Shown piece by piece: positions 29,450 through 39,271 of a stretch of DNA of 64,000 nucleotides (the first letter of the stretch is position 1; every line of letters starts with the position of its first letter). A model generated the notes under the pieces. The model searched no databases, had not been told where the DNA came from, and saw only the letters and a program-made list of their open reading frames with translations. The stretch is taken from contig CAVQUX010000010.1 of the NCBI GenBank assembly GCA_963716925.1, forward strand, positions 62,001 to 126,000, given 5' to 3'. The DNA is from DAISKN01 sp963716925 (GTDB lineage Bacteria > Acidobacteriota > Vicinamibacteria > Marinacidobacterales > SMYC01). A program made the position numbers and the translations under genes.

Positions 29450-32092
29450 ATGTCGACGACCATCGAGCGCGGAAGCGACAAGACCGGTACGCCGGCCATG
29501 CGGCAGTACCACGACATCAAGCGGCAGGTCCCGGACGCGATTCTCTTCTTCCGCATGGGCGACTTCTACGAGATGTTCTTCGACGACGCCCTCGCCGCCG
29601 CCCGCGCCCTCGAGATCACGCTGACGTCCCGCCAGAAGGACTCCGGCGGCGCCGCGATCCCGATGTGCGGAGTCCCCTACCACGCCGCCGACACCTACAT
29701 CGGGCGGCTCATCCGCCGGGGGTTCAAGGTCGCCGTCTGCGACCAGATGGAGGACGCAAGGAACGCCAAGGGAGTGGTCAAGCGGGACCTGGTCCGCATC
29801 GTCACCCCCTCGACCTATCTCCATCACGGCTACCTCGAAGCCCGGGAGCCGAGCTACCTCATGGCGGTGGCGCCCTCGAAGACGAGCCTCGGCCTCTCTC
29901 TCGCGGACCTCTCGACGGGAGACTTCGTCGCCATGGAGATTTCGGGAGAGGATCGCTGGGAGCGGCTGGGCGAGACCCTCTCGACGTACCGTCCGCGCGA
30001 GGTGCTCCACCCCGAAGGGCAGCCTCTTCCGGCTCTGGTCCTCGAGGCCCTCGGGACCGACGAGCGCCCCATCGCGACGCCGCGCGAGGCCTGGCGCTTC
30101 GAGCACGAGTCGGCGCGAAGCTCTCTCCTCCGGCACTTCCGCACGCTCTCGCTCGAGAGCTTCGGGCTCGAGGGCAAATCGCTCGCGGTCGCGGCGGCGG
30201 GCGCCGCTCTTCAGTATCTCGAAGAGACCCAGAAGGGAGAGCTCGACCACTTCACCACCATCCGCAGCCTCGAAGAAGCCGATGCACTGGTCCTCGACCC
30301 GGTCACCCAGCGCAACCTCGAGCTGCTGCGCTCCCAGACCGAGGGCGGCCGTGAAGGAAGCCTCATCGCGGTCCTCGACCGGACGGCGACGGCAATGGGA
30401 GCACGGACCCTTCGGGGCTGGCTCCTGCGGCCCCTGCTGCGTCTCGACGAGATCGGAGAGCGTTTGGACGCCGTCGAGGAGCTCGCGTTCGAGACGATCC
30501 TGCGGGGCAAGGCGCGAGAGCAGCTGAAATCCATCCTCGACGTCGAGCGGATCCTTTCCCGCATCACCCTCGAGACCGCGGGCCCGCGCGACTTCGTCGG
30601 CCTCCTGAGCTCCCTCTCCCGCGTCCCGGCGCTCCGGGCCCTCATCGCCGACGTTCGCGCCGGTCAGCTCACCCGCCTGCGCTCCGAGCTCGATCCGCTC
30701 GACGACGTGCGCTCCGACATCGAGAACACCCTGGTCTCGGAGCCGCCGGCGACGCTCAAGGATGGAGGCGCCGTGCGCGCGGGCGTCTCCGCGGAGCTCG
30801 ACGAGATTCGATCGCTGCGCTCCCACGGGCGGGAGACTCTCGTCCGCATCGAGACCCGGGAGAGACAGCGCACCGGGATCGGCTCGCTGAAGGTCCGCTT
30901 CAACAAGATCTTCGGCTATTACATCGAGGTGACGAAGTCGAACCTCGGCGCCGTCCCCGAGGACTACATCCGAAAGCAGACGCTCGTGGGCTCGGAGAGA
31001 TACGTGACGCCGGAGCTCAAGGAGTACGAGGAGAAGATTCTCAACGCCGAGGAGCGCATTCAGACGCTCGAGCGGGAGATTTTCGCCGCCCTCAACGGCC
31101 GGGTTCGAGAGCAGGCTTCACGAATCCGCAGGACCGCCCAGGCGGTCGCGCAGCTCGACGTGCTCCTCGCGCTCGCCGAGTTGGCGGCGACGTCGAACTA
31201 CACCAAGCCGCGGCTCCACGAAGGCTTCGCGCTCGAGCTCAAGGACGCGCGCCATCCGGTCATCGAAGCCACCAGCGCCGAGCCCTTCGTGGGAAACGAC
31301 CTCTCTCTCGACGAGGAGCGCTTCCTGGTCATCCTGACCGGGCCCAACATGGGCGGAAAGTCCACGTACCTGCGCCAGACGGCGCTCATCGTCCTCATGG
31401 CGCACATCGGCTCGTTCGTTCCCGCCTCCGAGGCCAAGATTCCCCTGGTGGATCGCATCTTCACCCGCGTGGGCGCGTCCGACAACCTGTATCGCGGCCG
31501 CTCCACGTTCATGGTCGAGATGCAGGAAACGGCCCATATCCTCAACCACGCGACCCGCCGGAGCTTGATCCTTCTCGACGAGATCGGACGCGGAACCGCG
31601 ACCTACGACGGGCTTTCGCTCGCCTGGTCGGTCGCGGAGCATATCGCGACCGACTCGCGCCTGAAGTCGAAGACCATCTTCGCCACCCACTACCACGAGC
31701 TCACGGATCTGGCGGCGGAGCTTCCCGGGGTCGTCAACTGCCACGTCTCCGCGAGGGAATGGCACGACGACATCGTGTTCCTCCGGAAAGTGCTCGAAGG
31801 AGGATCGGATCGGAGCTACGGAATCCAGGTGGCGCGGCTCGCGGGCCTGCCACCGGGCCTCATCCGAAGGGCCCAGGAGATCCTGCTGAACCTGGAGAAG
31901 AACGAGTTCGACGTCGAGGGCCGGCCCCGTCTCGCCGGAGAGAGCGCGGGAGCCGCGGGCGCCCGCCAGCTTTCACTCTTCGCCGATGCCGAGGACCGGG
32001 TGGTCGCGGAGCTCCAGCGCATCGATCCGGATCGCATGACCCCCCTCGAAGCCCTCCAGCTGCTGAGCGAGCTCAAGAAGAGACTCACCTGA
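29450..32092 (+). CDS. mutS: DNA mismatch repair protein MutS
   Basis: MutS (880 residues) recognises mismatches and starts methyl-independent or -directed repair. The mismatch-binding Phe-X-Glu is in FFRMGDFYEMFFDDA near residue 35. The clamp/lever domains follow, then the ATPase with Walker A GPNMGGKSTYLRQTA near 630 and Walker B LILLDEIGRGTATYDGLSL near 705, and helix-turn-helix dimerization at the end. The ATG at 29450 is used; an in-frame ATG six codons earlier is possible. No mutL is in the window. Confidence 0.96.
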   Translation: MSTTIERGSDKTGTPAMRQYHDIKRQVPDAILFFRMGDFYEMFFDDALAAARALEITLTSRQKDSGGAAIPMCGVPYHAADTYIGRLIRRGFKVAVCDQMEDARNAKGVVKRDLVRIVTPSTYLHHGYLEAREPSYLMAVAPSKTSLGLSLADLSTGDFVAMEISGEDRWERLGETLSTYRPREVLHPEGQPLPALVLEALGTDERPIATPREAWRFEHESARSSLLRHFRTLSLESFGLEGKSLAVAAAGAALQYLEETQKGELDHFTTIRSLEEADALVLDPVTQRNLELLRSQTEGGREGSLIAVLDRTATAMGARTLRGWLLRPLLRLDEIGERLDAVEELAFETILRGKAREQLKSILDVERILSRITLETAGPRDFVGLLSSLSRVPALRALIADVRAGQLTRLRSELDPLDDVRSDIENTLVSEPPATLKDGGAVRAGVSAELDEIRSLRSHGRETLVRIETRERQRTGIGSLKVRFNKIFGYYIEVTKSNLGAVPEDYIRKQTLVGSERYVTPELKEYEEKILNAEERIQTLEREIFAALNGRVREQASRIRRTAQAVAQLDVLLALAELAATSNYTKPRLHEGFALELKDARHPVIEATSAEPFVGNDLSLDEERFLVILTGPNMGGKSTYLRQTALIVLMAHIGSFVPASEAKIPLVDRIFTRVGASDNLYRGRSTFMVEMQETAHILNHATRRSLILLDEIGRGTATYDGLSLAWSVAEHIATDSRLKSKTIFATHYHELTDLAAELPGVVNCHVSAREWHDDIVFLRKVLEGGSDRSYGIQVARLAGLPPGLIRRAQEILLNLEKNEFDVEGRPRLAGESAGAAGARQLSLFADAEDRVVAELQRIDPDRMTPLEALQLLSELKKRLT

Positions 32093-32100
32093 ATCCGGAA

Positions 32101-32155
32101 GAGCGCAAAGGCGCCAGGGGAAAAGGATTTCTTTGCGCCCTTGCGCCTTTGCGTT
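32101..32155. repeat. CGCAAAG-type intergenic palindrome, copy C (short)
   Basis: Third copy, just after the mutS stop and before the convergent sppA end. The left arm is reduced to GAGCGCAAAGGCGCC (32101-32115) and the right arm is full (32131-32155, CTTTGCGCCCTTGCGCC and onward). The right flank CGCGTCGCGGCATGAGGGAT is shared in part with the flanks of copies B and D. Confidence 0.8.
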
Positions 32156-32200
32156 ACTTTCCCCGGTCTCGAGCGCCGCGTCGCGGCATGAGGGATGGCG

Positions 32201-33949
32201 TCAATGGATCAGTATCTGGAACGGCATCAGCGCCAGGGGAGCACCGCTCGCGATGTATTCGAGGAGCGGTGAGCTGGCTAGAATCGCCTTCGGTTCCAGG
32301 AGCGCGAGCCTGGACCGGGAGCTCGGGGCGAAATTGGACAGCAGGAACTCGAGAAGCCGCTTCTTCTCCGGAAGAATCCGGAGCTCCACCTTCGCGTCGG
32401 CGGCGAAGCCCGCCTTCTCCTTCGCGATGTCGAGCGCTCGCTTCAGTCCGCCGAGCTCGTCGACGAGCCCGAGCTCTTTCGCGTCGCGCCCGGACCAGAC
32501 CCGTCCCTGCGCCAGGGCGTGCACTTCGTCCGTTGTCTTCTTCCGGGACTCGGCGACCCTCTCGAGGAACGCGCGATAGCCCGACTCCAGGATCCGGCGA
32601 AGCTTCGCCCTCTCCTCGGCGGTGAAGCTGCGGCTGCTGCTGAAGAAATCGGCGTTCTCCGAGCTCTCGACGCCGTCGATCGAGACTCCGATCTTGTCGT
32701 AGAGGCCCTTGAGGTTGAACTTCCCCGCGAAGATTCCGATCGACCCGGTGACGGTCGTGGGCTCCGCCACGATGGCGTCCGAGGCGGTCGCTATCCAGTA
32801 CCCGCCGGACGCGGCCACGTCGGCCATCGAGACCACCACCGGTTTCTTTCCCCGGGTCAGAGTCGCTTCCCGCCAGATCACGTCCGAGGCGACGTCACTC
32901 CCTCCAGGGCTGTCGATGCGAAAGACCACGGCGTCGATGCTCTCGTCCTCGCGCGCCTGCTCGAAGGCCTTGGCGATGGTGTCCGAGCCCATCACTCTTC
33001 CGAAGACGCTGTCTTCGGTGCTGTCGCCGCCCACGATCGCGCCGATGCCGTAGATCACGGCGATTCGCGCCTTGGTGCCGAACGAGGGCGCCGCCGTGCG
33101 GGCGTGAATGTACTCGACGACGGGTACCGTCGCGATCTCCTCCTTGCCCTCCGGCGCGAGTCGCTTCTTCACTTCGTCCATGTATTGGATTCCATCGACG
33201 AGATCGAGCTCCAGAGCTTCCTCCGCGGTGAACGGGCCTCTCGCGATGAGACCCGCCGCTTGCCCGCGCTCCATCCCCCGCCCCTGGAGGAGGGCATCGA
33301 CCAGCGAGTCATGGACCGTCGTCACCAGTCCCTGGATCGCCTCGCGGCTCTCGGGACTCATCTCGTCGCGAAGGAACATGTCCGGCGCGTCCTTGTAGGC
33401 CGCGAACCGCTCGAACTCCGCCTCGACTCCGACCTTTTCGAGGGCGCCGCGAACGAACAGCGCCTCGGCGCGGACTCCCCGCAGGTCCAGGATGGTTCGT
33501 GGATGAACGAAAATCTGATCGGCGGCCGATGCCAGGAAGTAGTCGCGGTTTCCGCCGTACTCGACGAAGGCCACGAGCGGCTTCCCCGAGGACTTGAAAT
33601 CCAGCAGGTGCTCCCTTAGCTCGGACGCATGGCCCCAGCCGAGCCCCGTGGGGCGGACGTGGAGAAGGAGCTTGTCGATGCGGGAGTCGTCCTTGGCCCG
33701 GGTGATGGCGCCGAGGAGATCGCGGAACGTCAGACTTTCGTAGCCGAAGAACGCCCCGCCGAGCTCGACGAGGGTATCCTCCGGAAATGCGAGCGCGAGA
33801 TCGATCTCGACCGCGGAGCCTCGGGAGACGGGCGAGACCGCGCCCCGAAAGCTCCGGACCACGAGATAGAGCGAGCCGGCGAAAAACGTCAGGAGGGCGC
33901 CGGAGAACAGGACGAACCAGAAGAGCCCGCTTCGTTTTGCCCCGGACAT
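32201..33949 (-). CDS. sppA: signal peptide peptidase SppA, 67K type
   Basis: A 582-residue membrane-anchored serine/lysine peptidase that degrades cleaved signal peptides. One N-terminal helix (SGLFWFVLFSGALLTFFAGS) is followed by two tandem SppA (S49) domains. The catalytic serine lies in MADVAASGGYWIATASDAI (C-terminal domain) and the general-base lysine is expected in the N-terminal half. VFRIDSPGGSDVASDVIWRE is also typical. It lies 10 bases downstream of the TPR gene on the same strand. Confidence 0.93.
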   Translation of the reverse strand: MSGAKRSGLFWFVLFSGALLTFFAGSLYLVVRSFRGAVSPVSRGSAVEIDLALAFPEDTLVELGGAFFGYESLTFRDLLGAITRAKDDSRIDKLLLHVRPTGLGWGHASELREHLLDFKSSGKPLVAFVEYGGNRDYFLASAADQIFVHPRTILDLRGVRAEALFVRGALEKVGVEAEFERFAAYKDAPDMFLRDEMSPESREAIQGLVTTVHDSLVDALLQGRGMERGQAAGLIARGPFTAEEALELDLVDGIQYMDEVKKRLAPEGKEEIATVPVVEYIHARTAAPSFGTKARIAVIYGIGAIVGGDSTEDSVFGRVMGSDTIAKAFEQAREDESIDAVVFRIDSPGGSDVASDVIWREATLTRGKKPVVVSMADVAASGGYWIATASDAIVAEPTTVTGSIGIFAGKFNLKGLYDKIGVSIDGVESSENADFFSSSRSFTAEERAKLRRILESGYRAFLERVAESRKKTTDEVHALAQGRVWSGRDAKELGLVDELGGLKRALDIAKEKAGFAADAKVELRILPEKKRLLEFLLSNFAPSSRSRLALLEPKAILASSPLLEYIASGAPLALMPFQILIH

Positions 33950-33959
33950 CGCGAGGGAA

Positions 33960-34694
33960 TCAGCCTCCCGAAGCCGTGCTCTCGAGCTCCAGGAGCTCTC
34001 GCCGGTTCAGGGCGTCGCCCCGAAGCTGAGACTCGGGATGCTCGGCGACCATACGATCGTAGTACTGCCGCGCCTGCTCGAGGTTCCCCGCCCGCTCCTC
34101 TGCCTTCGCGAGCTCGAACAACAGGTAGTCCTTGGGAAGGGGATTCTGGGCGTCCTCCACCAGCGGGCGGTAGATCTCGACCGCGGCGGAATGATTCCCC
34201 CGGTCCGTCGCGATCGAAGCGAGCGCCCGGGAAGCCAGGTAATAAAGGAGGTTCCGGTCCCGGGATCTCAGCTCCTGCAGGGAGCGCTCCGCCCCCTCGA
34301 AGTCCTTCAGGCCCGCCTGGCAGAGACCCTGGTAGTACCGCGCCTGGCGGCCGGCCTCGTAGCTGGAGAAATCGTTCGCCAACTTCTCGAGCGACGTGAG
34401 CGCGGCTCGATATCGCTCCTCGGAGGTCGCGAACCTGGGGCCGGTCGAGGCCGCCCCGGTGTCGGGTCCGACTTCGCCGTGGTACTGCTTCAGCGCCTCG
34501 GCGAGGAGGGCCCGCGCCTCCTCGGACTTGCGCGTGCGGTAGATGTAGATCCCGCCCAGCAGGAGTCCCGCTCCCAGGGCCACGAGAACCGCGTTCACGA
34601 CATTGTTGCGGTGCTCCTGGAGCCAATGAGTCGCCTGTCCCAGGCTGCTGACGAGCTCGTCTTGCTTCAAATGGTGACGCTCGGTCCTCTTCAC
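33960..34694 (-). CDS. membrane-anchored TPR protein, YfgM-like
   Basis: A 244-residue protein with a short cytoplasmic N-terminus, one membrane helix (NAVLVALGAGLLLGGIYIY, residues 35-53), and tetratricopeptide-like repeats outside, such as YRAALTSLEKLANDFSSYEA and LEQARQYYDRMVAEHPESQ. The layout resembles YfgM/TolR-associated ancillary factors of the Sec translocon. The GTG at 34694 is chosen because GGAGG lies six bases upstream. It is followed by sppA, consistent with a role in envelope protein quality control; that link is inference. Confidence 0.75.
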   Translation of the reverse strand: MKRTERHHLKQDELVSSLGQATHWLQEHRNNVVNAVLVALGAGLLLGGIYIYRTRKSEEARALLAEALKQYHGEVGPDTGAASTGPRFATSEERYRAALTSLEKLANDFSSYEAGRQARYYQGLCQAGLKDFEGAERSLQELRSRDRNLLYYLASRALASIATDRGNHSAAVEIYRPLVEDAQNPLPKDYLLFELAKAEERAGNLEQARQYYDRMVAEHPESQLRGDALNRRELLELESTASGG

Positions 34695-34766
34695 TCGATT
34701 CCTCCGAAGAGTCAGTGTCCCTCCGGGAAGCGGCGCTGTCAACTCTCGTTTATTATCTGAAGCGTC

Positions 34767-36701
34767 ATGTCTTCCCTGTCCGAGCACGACGTCTACCTCT
34801 TCCGCGAAGGCACCCACTCCCGGCTCTACGACCGCCTGGGCTCGCACCTCGGCTCGCACGAGGGACGATCGGGATGCTTCTTCGGCGTCTGGGCGCCGAA
34901 CGCTTCGGCGGTGTCGGTGATGGGAGATTTCAACGGCTGGAGCCCGACGGCTTCCCCGCTGACCCTGGCGGAAGCGAGCGGGATCTGGGAAGGATTCCTC
35001 CCCGGCATCGCTCGAGGCGCGCGGTACAAGTATCGAATCACCTCGCGCGTCCCCCCCGGCCAGGGCTACGAGGTCGACAAGACCGACCCCTTCGCGTTCT
35101 TCCGCGAAGAGCCGCCCGAGAGCGCCTCGATCGTATGGGATCTCTCTTTCGATTGGAGCGATTCCGATTGGATGCGGACGCGCGAAAGCGCGAATCGGCT
35201 CACCGCTCCCTGGTCCGTCTACGAAGTCCATCTCGGCTCGTGGAAGAAGAAGGCGGACGGAGGCTTCCTCAACTATCGCGATCTGGCGGACCAGCTCCTT
35301 CGATACGTCCTGGACATGGGCTTCACCCACGTCGAGCTTCTTCCCGTGATGGAGCACCCCTACTACCCGTCCTGGGGATACCAGGTCACGGGATTCTTCG
35401 CGCCCACCGCCCGCTACGGCGAGCCCCAGGATTTCATGTGCTTCGTCGACCGCCTCCATCGCGCGGGCATCGGAGTCATCCTCGACTGGGTGCCATCGCA
35501 CTTTCCCTCGGACGCCCACGGCCTCGGGTTCTTCGACGGTACGTATCTCTACGAGCACGCCGACCCGCGAAAGCGCATCCATCCGGACTGGGACAGTCTC
35601 GAGTTCAACTACGGCCGGGGCGAGGTTTCGAGCTTCCTGCTCTCGAGCGCCGCGTTCTGGCTGGATCGGTACCACGCGGACGCGCTCCGCGTGGACGCGG
35701 TCGCCTCGATGCTCTATCTCGACTACTCCCGGAAAGAAGGCGGCTGGGAGCCCAACCGCTTCGGTGGCCGCGAGAATCTGGAGGCGATCGAGTTCCTCCG
35801 GCGATTCAACAAGACGGCGTACGAGCGGGACGCTTCGATCCAGACGATCGCCGAGGAATCGACGGCATGGCCCATGGTGTCTCATCCGACGTACGTCGGC
35901 GGACTGGGATTCGGAATGAAGTGGGACATGGGATTCATGCACGACACTCTCGCCTACTTCAAGGAATCCCCGCAGCACCGGAAGTACCACCAGGAGAAGA
36001 TCACGTTCCGGCCGATGTACGCCTTCTCCGAGAACTTCACCCTTCCGTTCTCGCACGACGAAGTCGTGCACGGAAAAGGGTCGCTCCTCACCAAGATGCC
36101 GGGAGACGAGTGGCAGCAGTTCGCCAACCTCAGGCTTCTCTTCGGCTACCTGTGGGGCCAGCCGGGGAAGAAGCTCCTGTTCATGGGAGGCGAGCTCGGG
36201 GTGCGGCGGGAGTGGTCGCACGACCTCGAGCTCGAGTGGTTCGTACTCGACCATCCCTACCACCAGGGCGTCCAGAGCTGGGTGCGCGACCTGAATCGCC
36301 TCTACCGCGACAACCCCGCCCTCCACCTGGGCGACTCCATCCCCTCGGGCTTCGAGTGGGTGAACTGCCAGAACAACGGCAAGAGCGTCCTCTCGTTTCT
36401 CCGGAAAGGCGACCCCGAGACGAAACCCCTTCTCGCCATCTACAATTTCAGTAGCCGGGTCTACCACGACTATCGGGTGGGAGTCCCCCTGGCGGGACGA
36501 TGGAACGAGAATCTCAACAGCGACAGCGAGCACTACGGAGGAAGCGGCCAGGGAAACCTGGGCGGCGTCGACGCCGAGGAAATCCCGGCGGACGAGCATC
36601 CCTACTCCATTTCCCTCACCCTTCCCGCCCTCGCCGCCCTCTTCTTCACTCCGGGGAAGAAGCGACGACCGCACAAGAAGAAAAAGAAAACCAAGAATTG
36701 A
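34767..36701 (+). CDS. glgB: 1,4-alpha-glucan branching enzyme
   Basis: A 644-residue GH13 branching enzyme that makes alpha-1,6 branches in glycogen. It has an N-terminal CBM48 module (FFGVWAPNASAVSVMGDFNG) and the GH13 barrel. The nucleophile aspartate lies in DALRVDAVASMLYLDYSRK near residue 308, the acid/base glutamate in TIAEESTAWPM near 360, and the third acid in FSHDEVVHGKGSLL. The C-terminal basic tail (KKRRPHKKKKKTKN) is unusual. It is followed by a repeat and then a GH57 gene and malQ, a glycogen/maltodextrin group. Confidence 0.95.
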   Translation: MSSLSEHDVYLFREGTHSRLYDRLGSHLGSHEGRSGCFFGVWAPNASAVSVMGDFNGWSPTASPLTLAEASGIWEGFLPGIARGARYKYRITSRVPPGQGYEVDKTDPFAFFREEPPESASIVWDLSFDWSDSDWMRTRESANRLTAPWSVYEVHLGSWKKKADGGFLNYRDLADQLLRYVLDMGFTHVELLPVMEHPYYPSWGYQVTGFFAPTARYGEPQDFMCFVDRLHRAGIGVILDWVPSHFPSDAHGLGFFDGTYLYEHADPRKRIHPDWDSLEFNYGRGEVSSFLLSSAAFWLDRYHADALRVDAVASMLYLDYSRKEGGWEPNRFGGRENLEAIEFLRRFNKTAYERDASIQTIAEESTAWPMVSHPTYVGGLGFGMKWDMGFMHDTLAYFKESPQHRKYHQEKITFRPMYAFSENFTLPFSHDEVVHGKGSLLTKMPGDEWQQFANLRLLFGYLWGQPGKKLLFMGGELGVRREWSHDLELEWFVLDHPYHQGVQSWVRDLNRLYRDNPALHLGDSIPSGFEWVNCQNNGKSVLSFLRKGDPETKPLLAIYNFSSRVYHDYRVGVPLAGRWNENLNSDSEHYGGSGQGNLGGVDAEEIPADEHPYSISLTLPALAALFFTPGKKRRPHKKKKKTKN

Positions 36702-36702
36702 A

Positions 36703-36792
36703 ACGCAAGGGCGCAAAGACGCAAGGACGCAAAGGGAGAAACAGGGAGGGGGATTTTCTTCTTTGCGCCTTTGCGCCTTTGCGCCTTTGCGT
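36703..36792. repeat. CGCAAAG-type intergenic palindrome, copy D
   Basis: Fourth copy, right after the glgB stop. The left arm (36703-36735) is ACGCAAGGGCGCAAAGACGC and onward; the right arm (36761-36792) is CTTTGCGCCTTTGCGCC and onward. A following GGCATGAGGGATTG resembles the right flank of copy C. Together with the rest of the 159-base gap to the GH57 gene it holds no coding sequence. Confidence 0.85.
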
Positions 36793-36860
36793 TCGATTCC
36801 CCTCTTCCATGCCTTTCGCCGGGCTGGCTTTTGGCATGAGGGATTGCGCTGGATGATTCG

Positions 36861-39271
36861 ATGAAATACATCTGCATCCACGGGCATTTCTACCAGCCTC
36901 CCCGCGAGAATCCCTGGCTCGAGGCGATCGAGCCCCAGGACGAAGCCGCGCCCTACCATGACTGGAACGAGCGCATCAACGCGGAGTGCTATGCGCCGAA
37001 CACCGCGGCCCGCATCCTCGACGACCGGGACCGCATCGTCGACATCGTCAACAACTACGGCCGCATCAGCTTCGACTTCGGGCCGACGCTCCTCTCGTGG
37101 CTGGAGGAAAAGGCCCCGGAGGTCTATCGCGCCGTCCTCGACGCCGACCGCGAGAGCCGCGACCGGTTCCGCGGACACGGCTCGGCGATGGCGCAGGCGT
37201 ACAACCACGTCATCCTTCCCCTGGCTTCCCGCGAGGACAAGGAGATCCAGGTTTTCTGGGGAATCCGGGACTTCGAGGTTCGGTTCGGCCGGAAGCCGGA
37301 AGGAATGTGGCTTCCGGAGACCGCGGTCGACGTCGAGACCCTGGAAGCGCTCGCCGCCCGCGATATCCGCTTCACGGTCCTGGCGCCGAGCCAGGCGGCC
37401 AGGGTGCGCGCCCTGGGCGAGAAGGACTGGCAGGACGTCTCCGGCGCCCGGGTCGATCCGACGGTCCCCTACCTGAAGCGGCTTCCCTCGGGCCGGTCGA
37501 TGGTCCTGTTCTTCTACGACGGTCCGGCTTCCCGCGCCGTCGCCTTCGAAAGGCTCCTCCACCGCGGAGAGAACCTCGCCCGGAAGCTCGCGTCGATCGC
37601 GCTCGAAGACGGCCGCCCGCGGCTCGGGCACATCGCGACCGACGGCGAGACCTACGGGCACCACCACCCGCACGGGGACATGGCTCTCGCGTTCGCTCTC
37701 CGAGCCGTCGAGACCCAGGCTCTGGCGACGCTCACGAACTACGGGGACTTTCTGGAGCGATCTCCCCCGAGCACGAAGTCGAGATCCTCGAGAGGACGTC
37801 CTGGAGCTGCGCCCACGGAGTCGAGCGCTGGCGGAGCAACTGCGGGTGCCGGACCGGAGGCCCGCCCGGCTGGAGCCAGGCATGGCGCGCGCCGCTGAGG
37901 GAGTCGCTCGACTGGCTCAAGCTCCGCATCGCGCCCCACCTGCGCCGAGCGGAAGAGGGCGTCTTCGCGCAGCCGGCGCAGGCGGTTCTCGATTACGTGG
38001 AGCTGATTCTCGACCGGAGCGTCGACAACGTCGAACGTTTCCTCGGTGCGCACGCGCGCGCCCCGCTCGCCGGAGTCGACCGGGTCACGGCGCTGAAGCT
38101 CCTCGAGCTCGAGCGCCAGCTGCAACTGATGTACACGAGCTGCGGATGGTTCTTCAGCGACGTTTCCGGGATCGAGACCGTCCAGGTCCTGCGGTATTCG
38201 GGCCGCGCCTTGCAGCTCGCGAGAGACCTCTTCCCCGCGGAGACCGAGCCCTTCGAGCGGGAGTTTCTCGAGCTCCTCGGACGGGCGAAGAGCAACCGAC
38301 CCGAGATGGGAAGCGCCCGGGAGCTCTACGTGCGGAACGTGAAGCCTGGCCAGGCGACGTTCGAAAGCCTGGCGGCGCACTACGCCATAAGCTCGCTCTT
38401 CGAGCCGTACCCTGAAAAGTCGCGCCTCTACTGCTACGACGTCGAGAGAGCCGACTCCCTGTCGCGGCAGGCGGGCAAGACCCGGCTTTTGAGCGGCACC
38501 GCCCGCATCACGTCGAGAATCACCCGGGCGAGCGAAAGCCTCGTCTACGCGGTGCTGCACGTCGGCGACCATACCGTGACCTCGGGCGTGAAGCGGCAGA
38601 CCGCCGATGTCTCCGGCCTCGAGCTCGGTCGAGCGCTCGAAGAGCCCTTCGAGAAGGGCGACACCCGGAGGGTGCTCCGCCTCATCGACCGGGAGTTCGG
38701 GCCGGAAACCTTCGACTTGAAGTCGCTCTTCGGCGACGAGCAGCGGCGCGCGGTTTCGAGCCTCCTTCGCAGCACGCTCGAAGAGGCGGAAGACGCTCTC
38801 GGCCATCTCTACGAGCACCACGGAGCGACGATGCGCTTTCTCGCCGACCTCGGAGTGCCCCCGCCCCGGGCGCTCTCGGTCGCGGCCGAGGTGGTGATCA
38901 ACTCGCATCTCAGGCGCGCGCTCGCGGCCGAGAACGTCGACGAGAACGAGGTCGGAAGCCTGATCCGCGATGCCGCGATGGAAGGCGTCTCGCTCGATGG
39001 GCCCACGCTCGCGTTCACCGCGAGGCGCAGCATCGAGGAGCTCGCGCAGGGCTTCTTCGAATCGCCCGAGGATCTGGACGCGCTCGCGCGGCTCCGGAAG
39101 AAGGTCCGCCTCGCGAACTCGATGCCCTTCGAGGTCGAGCTCTGGAAGGTCCAGAACCTCTACTTCCACGCGATGAAGGACCTGCTGAGGGAGGCGCACT
39201 CCCGGCCGTGGCTCGACGAGTTCCTGGCGCTCGGAGACGATCTTTCCATCCGGATCCCGGACCGCCCGTGA
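36861..39271 (+). CDS. GH57-family glycoside hydrolase (DUF3536-type), frameshifted
   Basis: A GH57-like enzyme of about 800 residues in the alpha-amylase/glucanotransferase/branching group. The first region is ICIHGHFYQPPRENPW; GMWLPETAVDVETLEAL and IATDGETYGHHHPHGDMA carry further conserved acids. The second frame continues SPEHEVEILERTSWSCAHG and the DUF3536 part (about residues 320-800), typical of long GH57 proteins in glycogen gene clusters. The frame changes at a run of five C (37764-37768); one extra C would restore SPPEHEVEI. A homopolymer miscall is therefore likely. The next gene, malQ, starts in the overlap GTGA. Confidence 0.8.

Noticed and set aside
37764..37768. Programmed frameshifting in the GH57 gene
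   Set aside because: The C-run is a plain homopolymer with no slippery heptamer or following pseudoknot seen, and similar shifts occur in unrelated genes here, so an error or mutation is simpler.
34695..37883. Upstream in-frame extension of the TPR gene through the glgB and GH57 region
   Set aside because: The extension is antisense to glgB and GH57, and a GTG with a GGAGG site at 34694 marks the real start.
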